From an uncultured Tenacibaculum sp. (GTDB lineage Bacteria; Bacteroidota; Bacteroidia; Flavobacteriales; Flavobacteriaceae), in assembly GCA_947496185.1 (NCBI GenBank), contig CANMCD010000007.1, positions 62,001 through 126,000 on the forward strand: a stretch of DNA of 64,000 bases, written 5' to 3'. A program made the translations under genes and the position numbers. The number at the start of each line of letters is the position of its first letter. The stretch's first letter is position 1. Positions 54,962-63,288 of this stretch are shown here, in pieces. The notes below the pieces were generated by a model. It made no database searches, was not told the DNA's origin, and was given only the letters and a program-made list of their open reading frames with translations.

Positions 54962-54966
54962 TAATA
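54962..54966. repeat. Target-site duplication, left copy (TAATA)
   Basis: The five bases TAATA lie directly outside the left inverted repeat. The same five bases lie directly outside the right inverted repeat (63327-63331). Five-bp duplications are the hallmark of Tn3-family transposition. Confidence 0.85.
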
Positions 54967-55004
54967 GGCCTTCAAGGTAGACTCGGAATTTTTGCACCAT
55001 AACC
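54967..55004 (+). repeat. Left terminal inverted repeat of the Tn3-family element
   Basis: It begins GGCCTTCAAGGTAGA and matches the complement of the right end at 28 of 38 positions, with the first 15 bases differing at one position only. It is the first DNA after the target duplication. Confidence 0.88.
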
Positions 55005-55064
55005 ATAGAAAGTCATAATTACAAGTTTATGTCATAAAATAAAAAAATGGAGTCTAATTTAGAT

Positions 55065-55433
55065 TTAAACATCTGTTTTTCTAAGTATGTTCTGAAGTTC
55101 AATTTCTAAAGGGAAAGACTTTAAAGGAGGTACATTTGCACCTCCTGGATTTCCAAGAGGCACCTTCCCAACAAAAGATTTTATTCCACCAAAAATAAGT
55201 CGTGGAATTTGTCCAATAATTTCCTTTCTATTCTTTATTTTAAACCCAAAGAGGAGCATTTTCCAATGAACAACAGTATGCTCAAGAGGATATCTTTGTC
55301 CTAAGATATGCGCACGTTCTAGATGCAACCATGCACCTTTTATATTACCTGAGGAATACTCATTAGCATAGTTTATCAACTCTTTTTCATAATATGGTTT
55401 TAAACTTTTCGGAATTTTAGTATATATTTTCAT
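55065..55433 (-). CDS. DUF3703 family protein
   Basis: A 122-residue cytoplasmic protein without a signal peptide. It contains the DUF3703 pattern (AWLHLERAHILGQRYPLEHTVVHWKML, near residues 34-60), including two histidines. The family is common in Bacteroidota heavy-metal resistance clusters but has no established function. It lies 9 bases after the TonB receptor stop codon, is probably cotranscribed with it, and is the last gene before the left end of the transposon. Confidence 0.83.
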   Translation of the reverse strand: MKIYTKIPKSLKPYYEKELINYANEYSSGNIKGAWLHLERAHILGQRYPLEHTVVHWKMLLFGFKIKNRKEIIGQIPRLIFGGIKSFVGKVPLGNPGGANVPPLKSFPLEIELQNILRKTDV

Positions 55434-55442
55434 AATTATTTT

Positions 55443-57629
55443 TTAATGTTCATCTTCCCTACCAAATGGATTTATAATAACTCCAACGGAAAATATGAAA
55501 CCATCTGTTGGAGCATAAATTTCTGCAAATTGAGGATCTTGATGAGGCGGTAAGGTTTCAGTAGAAAAGCGACTTTGTCTGCGGTCTGTAAAGTTTTCAA
55601 AGTTAACGTATGGACTTCCCCACTTAAAATGCCTTTGAACCATTAATCCCATTGTAAAAAAATCTTGTGTTTGGCTGCTTGAATTTAATCTTTGGCTACC
55701 TGTATAATAGATTTCATAACCAATTCGCCATTTATCATTTTCATACATTAAAACACTGCCTGCTTGATGCTTTGGTGTTAGCGTTTTTTGTGGATTATTA
55801 GGTAAATAATTAAATGTAGTGTTGATATAAGCATAGTTCAAAAACCATCGCAAATCATCATAGGTAAACTTAATGTTAGTTTCTGCTCCTCTACTTAAAA
55901 CTACTCCATCAGCATTTTCAAATAAATACGTGCCGTTAGATTGTTCATTAAGCAATAGTGCATTATCAATGCTTGTTAAATAGAAAAGTTGATTGATTGA
56001 AAAACCTATTTCATCAGAAATCCTGTTATTATAATTGAAATCTATATTTACTCCATAAGAACGCTCTGCATTCAAATTACCTTCATTAATCGGTAAAATA
56101 TTTTGAAAATTCAGAGTTGCTGCCTCTTCAGTAAACATATCAGGAATTTTGTAACCTAATCCTCCACCTAAACGACTTGAAAAATGGTTATTGGTTTTCC
56201 ATAATAAAGAAACACGAGGCAAAGGAAACACACCCCAATTTGGCACGTAATCAGTTCTAAGTCCCGATTCTAAAATAAATTTATCGGATAAGTCAGTTGT
56301 ATTATTCACAAATGCCCCAAAAGTTATATTGTCTTGATTTCTAGGTGTAGGATTATCTTTTTCTTTAAATAGATTACTGTAAAAGTTTCCTCCAAAAACC
56401 CAATCAGTTTTCTCCTTTTGAATGGTGTAATTTGCTTCCGTAAATACATCCCATTGTCTACCTGAAAACAGGACATCTGGTGTTATCAATTCTCTATCAA
56501 AATACGATACACTATTTTTAATTTGAAATGCTTTTAAATCGTTTATTTCCTTTTCATAAACAGCCTGTGTACTAATTCGTGTTGAGATATTTTCTTCGGA
56601 ATATTGATGAATACCATTAGCACCATCCCTGATGGCTATAATATCACCTCCTTCTCTTTTATCAAACGTACCATTCACACCTAACCAAAGTATTTCATTC
56701 TCTGATGGGTAATAAAAGAGTTTAGGATTAAATGAAAAGGTCTTGGTTTCGGGTAAATTACTAAAGTCATCATCGTCAGGGTCGTATAGGCTTTGATAAT
56801 GCCCTGAACCGTATAATGTATAACCAAACTTATTTTTTCGTTTACTATATAAAACATTAGCGGTACTACCTCCTACGTGTGTTTGTGCAAGTTGAATATC
56901 TAATTTAGGTTCTTCATCAGGTGTTTTAGAAACCAAGTTTACCAATCCTGCAATAGCACCACCACCGTACAAAGTTGAGGCACTTCCTTTAATAATTTCA
57001 AATTGGTTAAGGTCTAAAGGTGGGATTTGGTTAATGCTCAATCCTCCTGAAAACCCACCAAACAAAGGGAAGCCATCTTTTAAAATTTGGGTATATCTAC
57101 CATCTAACCCCTGAATACGAATACTACTATTTACACTACTCAAAGAGGTTTGTTGAATCTGAATACCTGTACTCTCACGCAGTACCATTGAAATATCGGA
57201 AGCATTCATTATGGCTTTTTCGCCCAATTCTTCTGCTCCGATAAATTCTACTCGTGTAGGGATTTTTTTTATGGTTCGTGTGCTTCGAGTAGATTGGACA
57301 ACAACGCCTTCTAACTCCATACCTCCTTCGTGCATTAAATACGTTTTTATAGGCGTAGATTCAGTTACTTGTATCGTATCAAAAATGGTTTTAAAGCCGA
57401 CAAAAGAAATGGTAATCTCTTGTTCTCCTAAAGGTACATTTTCTAATACTGCTAAACCCTCATCATTGGTTATTGCGCCTATTTTAAGGGTTTCAAAATA
57501 GGCAGTTGCACCGATTAAAGGCTCGTTGGTTTCTTCTTCTATTATTTTTATGGTTACTGAGGTGTTTTGTGCATAAACTGATGCACTTAATAGTAGGCAT
57601 AGTGCGATGCCAAATATTGTTTTATTCAT
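55443..57629 (-). CDS. TonB-dependent outer-membrane receptor
   Basis: A 728-residue receptor. The signal peptide ends at VYAQN (about 22), followed by a carboxypeptidase-like regulatory domain (about 25-105), a plug domain (about 115-230, with the ASDISMVLRESTGIQIQQ block), and a 22-strand type barrel to the C-terminus. It is predicted to take up a metal or metal complex across the outer membrane, powered by TonB. Its place in a Fur/CDF/DUF6660 cluster argues for a metal substrate; which metal is not determined. It starts 71 bases after the DUF6660 gene. Confidence 0.9.
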   Translation of the reverse strand: MNKTIFGIALCLLLSASVYAQNTSVTIKIIEEETNEPLIGATAYFETLKIGAITNDEGLAVLENVPLGEQEITISFVGFKTIFDTIQVTESTPIKTYLMHEGGMELEGVVVQSTRSTRTIKKIPTRVEFIGAEELGEKAIMNASDISMVLRESTGIQIQQTSLSSVNSSIRIQGLDGRYTQILKDGFPLFGGFSGGLSINQIPPLDLNQFEIIKGSASTLYGGGAIAGLVNLVSKTPDEEPKLDIQLAQTHVGGSTANVLYSKRKNKFGYTLYGSGHYQSLYDPDDDDFSNLPETKTFSFNPKLFYYPSENEILWLGVNGTFDKREGGDIIAIRDGANGIHQYSEENISTRISTQAVYEKEINDLKAFQIKNSVSYFDRELITPDVLFSGRQWDVFTEANYTIQKEKTDWVFGGNFYSNLFKEKDNPTPRNQDNITFGAFVNNTTDLSDKFILESGLRTDYVPNWGVFPLPRVSLLWKTNNHFSSRLGGGLGYKIPDMFTEEAATLNFQNILPINEGNLNAERSYGVNIDFNYNNRISDEIGFSINQLFYLTSIDNALLLNEQSNGTYLFENADGVVLSRGAETNIKFTYDDLRWFLNYAYINTTFNYLPNNPQKTLTPKHQAGSVLMYENDKWRIGYEIYYTGSQRLNSSSQTQDFFTMGLMVQRHFKWGSPYVNFENFTDRRQSRFSTETLPPHQDPQFAEIYAPTDGFIFSVGVIINPFGREDEH

Positions 57630-57700
57630 TCAAATAAATTCTATGATTATTAAATTATTTTTAATTAGGACAAGGCATACCTATCCCAAGACCAAATTAT

Positions 57701-58009
57701 TTAAGAAGTGGCAGGAGGATGCCAAATAGAAGTAATATACCCTTTTGTGAAATTGGTCAAATACCAAAAATTATGGAAAACAATAGTACCATTAGAATTA
57801 TTGCCCTCAAATAAAAAAAACAAAACCTCGAAGGGAATTGCAATACCACAACAAGAACATGAGCAAAATGTTGTGCACCCATCTTCTCCTAAATCATGAT
57901 CATGTTTTTCAGAATGTATGGCATCCGTAGCTTCCTGTCCATTATCCGAGCAAGGAATGGTAGATAAAGCCAATATCAAGAAAGCGAATATGATCGCTAA
58001 TAATTTCAT
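57701..58009 (-). CDS. DUF6660 family Cys/His-rich small protein
   Basis: A 102-residue protein with an N-terminal hydrophobic signal segment (about 1-18, with STIPC near the end) and a metal-binding-like patch HSEKHDHDLGEDGC followed by TTFCSCSCCG, i.e. three histidines and several cysteines in 30 residues. A second hydrophobic stretch follows. The DUF6660 family occurs in metal efflux loci of Bacteroidota. It is probably a periplasmic or membrane metal-binding accessory. A -7 element ends 4 bases before the ATG, suggesting a leaderless mRNA. Confidence 0.8.
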   Translation of the reverse strand: MKLLAIIFAFLILALSTIPCSDNGQEATDAIHSEKHDHDLGEDGCTTFCSCSCCGIAIPFEVLFFLFEGNNSNGTIVFHNFWYLTNFTKGYITSIWHPPATS

Positions 58010-58013
58010 AAAA

Positions 58014-58021
58014 CAAATTTA
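58014..58021 (-). promoter_or_regulatory. -7 promoter element of the DUF6660 gene, 4 bases from its ATG
   Basis: The minus strand reads TAAATTTG, exact match to TAnnTTTG. It is within the left copy of the ~90-bp direct repeat. Confidence 0.5.
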
Positions 58022-58033
58022 AGATTTATTGAA

Positions 58034-58048
58034 TGCAACTTAACTGCA
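58034..58048. promoter_or_regulatory. Candidate operator of the Fur-family regulator, copy 1
   Basis: TGCAACTTAACTGCA has TGCA arms around a 7-base centre and is conserved in both repeat copies (TGCAACCCAACTGCA at 58938-58952), just upstream of the -7 elements of the DUF6660 and CDF genes, where a repressor would block the -33 region. Conserved sequence and position are seen; binding by the neighbouring Fur-like protein is an inference. Confidence 0.4.
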
Positions 58049-58109
58049 AAGTTTAAATGTTACAATTTCTACAAAGCCTCTTATAACCATATTGGCTTGA
58101 TTCTTTATT

Positions 58110-58898
58110 CTATTGGAGTTTTAAAATTCTCATTGCTCCCTGAACAACTAAAAGAAAAATAGCAATCCCTACCGCCAAATCAGGAATATTTGACTGAAAT
58201 CCATTAACTAAAATACCGGCAACAATTACACCAATATTAATAATGATATCGTTAGATGTAAAAATCATACTCGCTTTTATATGTGCTTCATTGCTTTTAG
58301 TTTTTTGTAGTATAATTAATGAAATCGCATTACCAATCAGGGCAAAAATGGAAACATAGATCATTATTGTAAAATCAGGCACTTGTTCTAAACCAAAAAA
58401 ACGTCTAATGACTTCTATAAGTCCTATTAATGCAAGTGTTAATTGAAAATATCCTGCGACTTTAGCAACTCTCTTTTTTAATACTATAGTTCCTCCAACT
58501 GCAAATAGGCTCATTCCATAAACAATAGCATCAGAAAGCATATCAAGACTGTCCGCAACAAGTCCCATAGATTTAGAAATAAGTCCTGTTGTTGATTCAA
58601 ACAAAAAGAATATAAAATTAATTGTAAGAACTTGCCAAAGTATTTTTTTTTGATTTTGGCTCTCGTCAAAATCGGTCTGTTCTGTTGGCTTTGTGGAAAT
58701 TCTAACACCTCCTAAATTCAACTCTAGGATGTACTGTTCAATTTGCTCTATTCCGTCTGAATGGAAGACTGTTAATTGTCGTTTGGGTATATCAAATTTA
58801 AGGTGTTTAACGGTTGGTAAATGTTTCATTTTCATCCGTATCAGACTTTCTTCTGATGGGCAATCCATTTTCGGTATGTTAAATTTTGTTTTATACAC
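58110..58898 (-). CDS. CDF-like cation transporter with atypical metal-site residues
   Basis: A 262-residue protein. Residues 1-75 resemble a heavy-metal-associated (HMA) fold but have MDCPSEE (11-17), lacking the CxxC pair, so metal binding there would use only one cysteine. Six membrane segments follow. TM2 has ADSLDMLSDA (D116, D119, D123), where many zinc CDF proteins have HxxxD; TM5 has FTSND where the histidine four residues before the aspartate is expected. The cytoplasmic C-terminal domain of classical CDF proteins is missing. It may transport a metal other than zinc, or work differently. It lies between two ~90-bp direct repeats and has its own promoter. Confidence 0.8.
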   Translation of the reverse strand: MYKTKFNIPKMDCPSEESLIRMKMKHLPTVKHLKFDIPKRQLTVFHSDGIEQIEQYILELNLGGVRISTKPTEQTDFDESQNQKKILWQVLTINFIFFLFESTTGLISKSMGLVADSLDMLSDAIVYGMSLFAVGGTIVLKKRVAKVAGYFQLTLALIGLIEVIRRFFGLEQVPDFTIMIYVSIFALIGNAISLIILQKTKSNEAHIKASMIFTSNDIIINIGVIVAGILVNGFQSNIPDLAVGIAIFLLVVQGAMRILKLQ

Positions 58899-58917
58899 TA
58901 AAAAAACATTTTAAGGT

Positions 58918-58925
58918 CAAATTTA
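58918..58925 (-). promoter_or_regulatory. -7 promoter element of the CDF gene
   Basis: The minus strand reads TAAATTTG, exact match, 19 bases before the ATG at 58898. It is the equivalent of 58014-58021 in the second repeat copy. Confidence 0.5.
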
Positions 58926-59008
58926 AGTTTTAACCAGTGCAACCCAACTGCAAAGTTTAGATATTACAGTTTGAACATAAGCCTTTTATTACCATGTTGG
59001 CTTGATTC
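58918..59008. repeat. Direct repeat copy 2 (intact end of fur and spacer)
   Basis: Second copy of the ~90-bp repeat. Here the part from 58957 upward is the functional end of the fur gene, and 58918-58956 is the spacer with the CDF promoter and the candidate operator at 58938-58952. Confidence 0.85.
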
Positions 59009-59367
59009 ATTTTGAAATTTGTGGGTAGTTCTATTAAAGGAACATTAAGTGTAGTCAAACAGAAAGTATTCTCGCATTGGGTACAATGAAAATGATAGTG
59101 TAAATCCCCCAACTCACAATTACAGCTTTCCAAGCATAAAGCATATTTTGCAATGCCAGTACCATCTTCAATACTATGGATAATTTTATTTTTTTCGAAA
59201 GTCCTCAATGTACGAAACAATGTACTTTTGTCTGCTGGCGCTAATGCGATTTCCAAATTTTTTAAAGATACCGCTTTGGTTTGTTCAGTAAAAAATTGCA
59301 GAACCAATAAACGCATTGCAGTGGGTTTAACTGACTTATTCTTTAAATGTAATTCTATTTGTTTCAT
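58957..59367 (-). CDS. Fur-family metalloregulator
   Basis: A 136-residue Fur/Zur/PerR-type repressor. The N-terminal winged helix has RLLVLQFFTEQTKAVSLKNL and the recognition segment STLFRTLRTFE; the C-terminal domain carries the metal sites: ELGDLHYHFHCTQCENTFCL and CSNC at the end (the CxxC pairs for a structural zinc). The exact metal sensed (iron, zinc, other) cannot be told. I chose ATG 59367 (MKQIELHLKNK); the ATG at 59385 would overlap the resolvase gene. It is downstream of tnpR on the same strand and upstream of the transport genes it probably represses. Confidence 0.88.
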   Translation of the reverse strand: MKQIELHLKNKSVKPTAMRLLVLQFFTEQTKAVSLKNLEIALAPADKSTLFRTLRTFEKNKIIHSIEDGTGIAKYALCLESCNCELGDLHYHFHCTQCENTFCLTTLNVPLIELPTNFKMNQANMVIKGLCSNCNI

Positions 59368-59377
59368 AATGTATGAA

Positions 59378-60001
59378 TTAAGCAAGAGATACTGTTTTTA
59401 GCTTTTTGTTGACCTTAGATATAGTATGTCTAGAGCAGCCTATCAAACTTTGAATATCACTATAACTTTTACCTTCTTTTAGGAGCATTTCTATTTTATG
59501 ATGAAGCTGAAGATCTACAGGTCTACCTTTATATTTACCTAATTTTTTTGCTTTTTGAACGCCCTGTGCTTGTCTCTTTCTTCTATCCATATAATCTTTT
59601 CTCGCTATTGCAGCAAGCATATCTAACATCATGGCATTTATAGCAGATAACATTCTTTTTGTAAACTCATCGGGTGTATCAATGAGTTTATGGCTTGTTG
59701 GTAGGTCAATAGCCACAACCCTAATATTTTTTTCATAGATTAAGAGTTTCAGAGTTTCCCAATCCTTTGCATTCAATCTGCTAATGCGATCAACTTGTTC
59801 TACAAGGAGTATATCACCAGGATCTGCAATTTCTAAAAGCCTAAAAAGTTCAGGTCTATTTAGTTTACTACCTGTTTCATATTCAATAAACCAAAAGGAA
59901 ACTGTTAACCCCATTTGCTTTGAGAAGTTCACAAGTTCAGTTTTTGCTCTTTGTGCATCCTGTTCACTAGTAGATGCCCTTAAGTAAGCATAAGTTCTCA
60001 T
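59378..60001 (-). CDS. tnpR: Serine resolvase of the Tn3-family element
   Basis: A 207-residue small serine recombinase. The N-terminal catalytic domain begins MRTYAYLRASTSEQDA with the nucleophile serine in ASTSEQ (about residue 10) and has LLVEQVDRISRLNAKDWE; the C-terminal helix-turn-helix is in KSYSDIQSLIGCSRHTISKV. It should resolve cointegrates at res, which lies in the 133-base spacer to tnpA. Divergent from tnpA, as in Tn3. Confidence 0.92.
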   Translation of the reverse strand: MRTYAYLRASTSEQDAQRAKTELVNFSKQMGLTVSFWFIEYETGSKLNRPELFRLLEIADPGDILLVEQVDRISRLNAKDWETLKLLIYEKNIRVVAIDLPTSHKLIDTPDEFTKRMLSAINAMMLDMLAAIARKDYMDRRKRQAQGVQKAKKLGKYKGRPVDLQLHHKIEMLLKEGKSYSDIQSLIGCSRHTISKVNKKLKTVSLA

Positions 60002-60134
60002 AATAATAGTTCATTATAGATAGTTCAGTAAATATAGTGCATTTTACATTAATTTTGTAATTTAATGCACTTAACAGAGAGTGGTGAGTTAAAGGTATAC
60101 CTAAAATGAACCACAGTTTTATTGGTTCTATAAT
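60002..60134. other. Candidate res recombination site and divergent tnpR/tnpA promoters
   Basis: The spacer contains two dyads of the size of resolvase subsites: AGTGCATT (60036-60043) with AATGCACT (60064-60071), 36 bases overall, and GTGG (60081-60084) with CCAC (60111-60114) around a perfect 10-bp palindrome AGGTATACCT (60093-60102), 34 bases overall. A direct repeat TAGTTCA is also present near the tnpR start. This fits a res site with subsites; the crossover would be at the centre of one of the palindromes. Confidence 0.6.
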
Positions 60135-63100
60135 ATGATTCTTAAAATTTATAGCGAAAATGAAATTCGGGAATTTGATAAGGTTCCTGAATTTAATAAA
60201 GAGCAAAGACAAGAATACTTTGATATAACTTTATACAAGGAATATGCAGATTATTTTAAAACTCCTTTAAATTTTATAGTCTTTGTTTTAATGTATGGAT
60301 ATTTCAAACATAACTGTAGATTCTACAAAACCAATGAATTTAGAGAAGCAGATATTCAATATGTTATCAACCAATGTAATATTGAATATGATTTAGATTT
60401 TAATGAATATCATAGAAATACATTTACTCGACATAAAAAATTAATTTCAAAAAGTATTGGAGCTAGACTTTTCATAGACTGGAAGATAGATTTTGAAAAC
60501 GAAGTGAATGCATTAGTTAGAACAGCATTAAGACCCAAACAAATAATAAAAACTTTACTTCGGATATGTAAAGAAAACAAATTCGAAATACCAAGTTATC
60601 GAATATTTGCTGAAACAATATCTAAATCTCTTAACAACCTAGAGAATGAACTTTTAAATAAAGTAGATAAATCTTTAAGCGATAATCAAAAAAATACCAT
60701 AGATGTCATTTTAAAAATGGGTAAGGATAATAATAAACCTATATCACCAACAAATCCATATTTAGTTACAACTATTAAAAGTCCAGAACAAGAAATAACA
60801 CCTAGGAAAATAAAACAAAGTTTAGATGATTTTTCAATAGTTGCTGATTTATATAAAGAATTCACGGATTGTCTTGATTCTTTAGAACTTTCAGATCAAT
60901 TGTTAAACTATTATGCTGTTTGGCTTATCAAATCTGCTCATGTACAATTATTGGCATTGAAAGAACAAGAGAAAAAGTATTTATACTTCTTAGCATTTAT
61001 AGTTTATCAATACCGTATACGTCAAGATTTTTTTGCCGATACGCTTCTTAAATCAGTACAACGATTTGAAAATGAGATTGAAAAAAAAGTAACCGATGAT
61101 TTTCTAAAGCAAAGACCAGTTAAATTAAAACAAACACAAAAAATAATAAGAATGATTAGGTCACTCTCTGATTATGTAGATGATATGAGAGGTGTTGCCT
61201 TTAATAATTCAAAAAGTGACAAGGAAAAAATTTTTCAAATACAAGAGGTTTTCTCTGAAATGGATAATTCAAAGGGAGAAAGGCATATTCAGAGGAAAAA
61301 AATTGAAAGCGAACTCGAAAAGTTACAAAATTCACTTTCCTCTGGTATGAAAGATCAATTTGTAACTATGAACTATATTTCAAACTATCGTAGGTTACAG
61401 AACAGAGTAGCAGGCATTATTAATGTAATTGACTTTAACCAGGAGACTTCAAATAAGGAAATTTTTGAGGCAATTAATTATTTTAAGGTCAATGCTAATA
61501 AAACTAATCATAAGTTTTTACCTAAAAATTTTCTAGACAATAAAGGCAAAAGTGCTTTAAAGACAAATAATGAGAATGCATGGAAATTATGGAAGGTTCT
61601 TTTATTTATTAAGATTAAAGAATTGATAAAGTCTGGAGCCTTAAATCTAAAGTATTCTAATAGATACAGAGCTGTAGAAGAATACCTTGTATCAAACAAA
61701 AGATGGAAAGATCAAAAAGAAGAGTTACTTAAACGTGCAAATCTTCCCTTTAAAATAGAAGTAAATGATTTTATAGAAAATATGAGTTTTGCTTTGCACA
61801 AGCAATACGAACAGACTAATAAAAATCTTTATGATAACAAGTATCTAAATGTTACTAAATCTGGGGCAATCCGAGTTGCAACTCCAAAAGATGAGAAAAC
61901 TCACGAAAATATAGGCCTTATTAAGCTTTTAGAAAATAATGAGGGTTCTGTTATTCCGTTACCATTGATTCTTTCAGAAATAAATACTGCTTCTAATTTT
62001 ACTGATTGTTTTTCTCATTTTTCTCAAAAAGGTTATAAAACAAGACCTTTAAACGAAGCGTTTTATGCAACCATTATCGCTTTTGGATGTAATATAGGAA
62101 TAGGTAGAATGGCAAAAATTTCCAGTGGTATAACTATTGATACACTAAATCATCTGGTAAAATGGTATTTCAGTAAAGAAAATTTAGATGAAGCTAACGC
62201 TAGGCTTAATTCAATAATTAATGAATTATCGCTATCTAAGATTTATAAAAAGAACTTAAATGAAAATCATACATCTAGTGATGGTCAAAAGTTTAGTGTA
62301 GATGTTCCTTCCATTCATGCGAATCACTCATTTAAATATTTTGGTTCTGGTAAAGGTATTACGGCCTATAGTTTTATTGATGAATCAAGTAGACTTTTTT
62401 ACAATACTGTTATTAGTGCTTCAGAACGTGAAGCAGCCTATGTTATTGATGGATTAATGCTTAATGATGAAATAGAAAGCACTATTCATTCTACAGATAC
62501 TCATGGCTATAGTGAAATCATTTTTGCTATTACTAATGGGCTAGGAGTATTTTTTGCTCCAAGGATAAAGAATTTAAAAAATCAAATACGGTATACATTT
62601 AGAGAGAACCCAAAAAAACTCTACCTATTGAATGAATTTGATATTCTTCCTACAGCTACGCAATATATTGATACTAAATTAATAGAAGAACAATGGGATA
62701 ATATATTGCGGTTGCTTGTAACAATAAAGCTTCGAGAGACGACAGCTTCTAGCATATTAAGGCGTTTAAGTTCATATTCAAAACAGCACCCACTTTATAA
62801 AGCATTAAAGCAAGTAGGTAGAATTTTTAAAACATATTTTATCCTCAAATATTTGGATGAAGTTGATTTACGCAAGTCAACAGAAAAAGCTCTGAATAGA
62901 GTTGAAAACTCACATCAATTTGCTAAGGCTATATTTTTTGGTAATAATCAAAATATCAAATATGGTAGTAAGGAAGAACAAGAAATTATTGTAGCGACAC
63001 GACATTTGATTCAAAACAGTATAGTTTTATGGAATTACCTAAAAATTAGCGATGAACTCTCTAAATGTAAATCCAAAGCTGAATTTGAAAAAATGCTATC

Positions 63101-63248
63101 AATTATAAAAAATGGTTCTATAATGTCCTGGCAACATATTAATATTCATGGTGAATACAATTTTCAAAAGCTATTTGCTAAAGGAGAAAATAATTCTATG
63201 GATTTCAATAAATTAAAGAAAATTAATATTGAAAATATTAGTTTCTAA
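60135..63248 (+). CDS. tnpA: Tn3-family transposase
   Basis: A 1037-residue DDE transposase of the Tn3 family, full length. The catalytic residues are D723 in FSVDVPSIHA, D788 in STDTHGYSE and E924 in LNRVENSHQFAKAI; the first two motifs match the family clearly, and the third (usually LNKGE) is somewhat changed. The N-terminal helical DNA-binding part occupies roughly 1-600. The ATG at 60135 (MILKIYSENE) is the first in frame after the res spacer. No frameshift or stop was found, so it may be functional. Confidence 0.95.
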   Translation: MILKIYSENEIREFDKVPEFNKEQRQEYFDITLYKEYADYFKTPLNFIVFVLMYGYFKHNCRFYKTNEFREADIQYVINQCNIEYDLDFNEYHRNTFTRHKKLISKSIGARLFIDWKIDFENEVNALVRTALRPKQIIKTLLRICKENKFEIPSYRIFAETISKSLNNLENELLNKVDKSLSDNQKNTIDVILKMGKDNNKPISPTNPYLVTTIKSPEQEITPRKIKQSLDDFSIVADLYKEFTDCLDSLELSDQLLNYYAVWLIKSAHVQLLALKEQEKKYLYFLAFIVYQYRIRQDFFADTLLKSVQRFENEIEKKVTDDFLKQRPVKLKQTQKIIRMIRSLSDYVDDMRGVAFNNSKSDKEKIFQIQEVFSEMDNSKGERHIQRKKIESELEKLQNSLSSGMKDQFVTMNYISNYRRLQNRVAGIINVIDFNQETSNKEIFEAINYFKVNANKTNHKFLPKNFLDNKGKSALKTNNENAWKLWKVLLFIKIKELIKSGALNLKYSNRYRAVEEYLVSNKRWKDQKEELLKRANLPFKIEVNDFIENMSFALHKQYEQTNKNLYDNKYLNVTKSGAIRVATPKDEKTHENIGLIKLLENNEGSVIPLPLILSEINTASNFTDCFSHFSQKGYKTRPLNEAFYATIIAFGCNIGIGRMAKISSGITIDTLNHLVKWYFSKENLDEANARLNSIINELSLSKIYKKNLNENHTSSDGQKFSVDVPSIHANHSFKYFGSGKGITAYSFIDESSRLFYNTVISASEREAAYVIDGLMLNDEIESTIHSTDTHGYSEIIFAITNGLGVFFAPRIKNLKNQIRYTFRENPKKLYLLNEFDILPTATQYIDTKLIEEQWDNILRLLVTIKLRETTASSILRRLSSYSKQHPLYKALKQVGRIFKTYFILKYLDEVDLRKSTEKALNRVENSHQFAKAIFFGNNQNIKYGSKEEQEIIVATRHLIQNSIVLWNYLKISDELSKCKSKAEFEKMLSIIKNGSIMSWQHINIHGEYNFQKLFAKGENNSMDFNKLKKINIENISF

Positions 63249-63288
63249 TATACTTATAACAATACAAACTGTTTGTCTATATTAATTT

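Larger units (their letters stand above)
58014..58103. repeat. Direct repeat copy 1 flanking the CDF gene (promoter plus fur gene tail remnant)
   Basis: About 90 bases that match 58918-59008 at about 75 of 91 aligned positions with one 1-base gap. The distal half corresponds to the last codons of fur (reads NQANMVIRG, then loses the reading frame), the proximal half to the spacer between fur and the CDF gene including the -7 element. In this copy the fur part is degenerate and non-coding. Confidence 0.85.
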
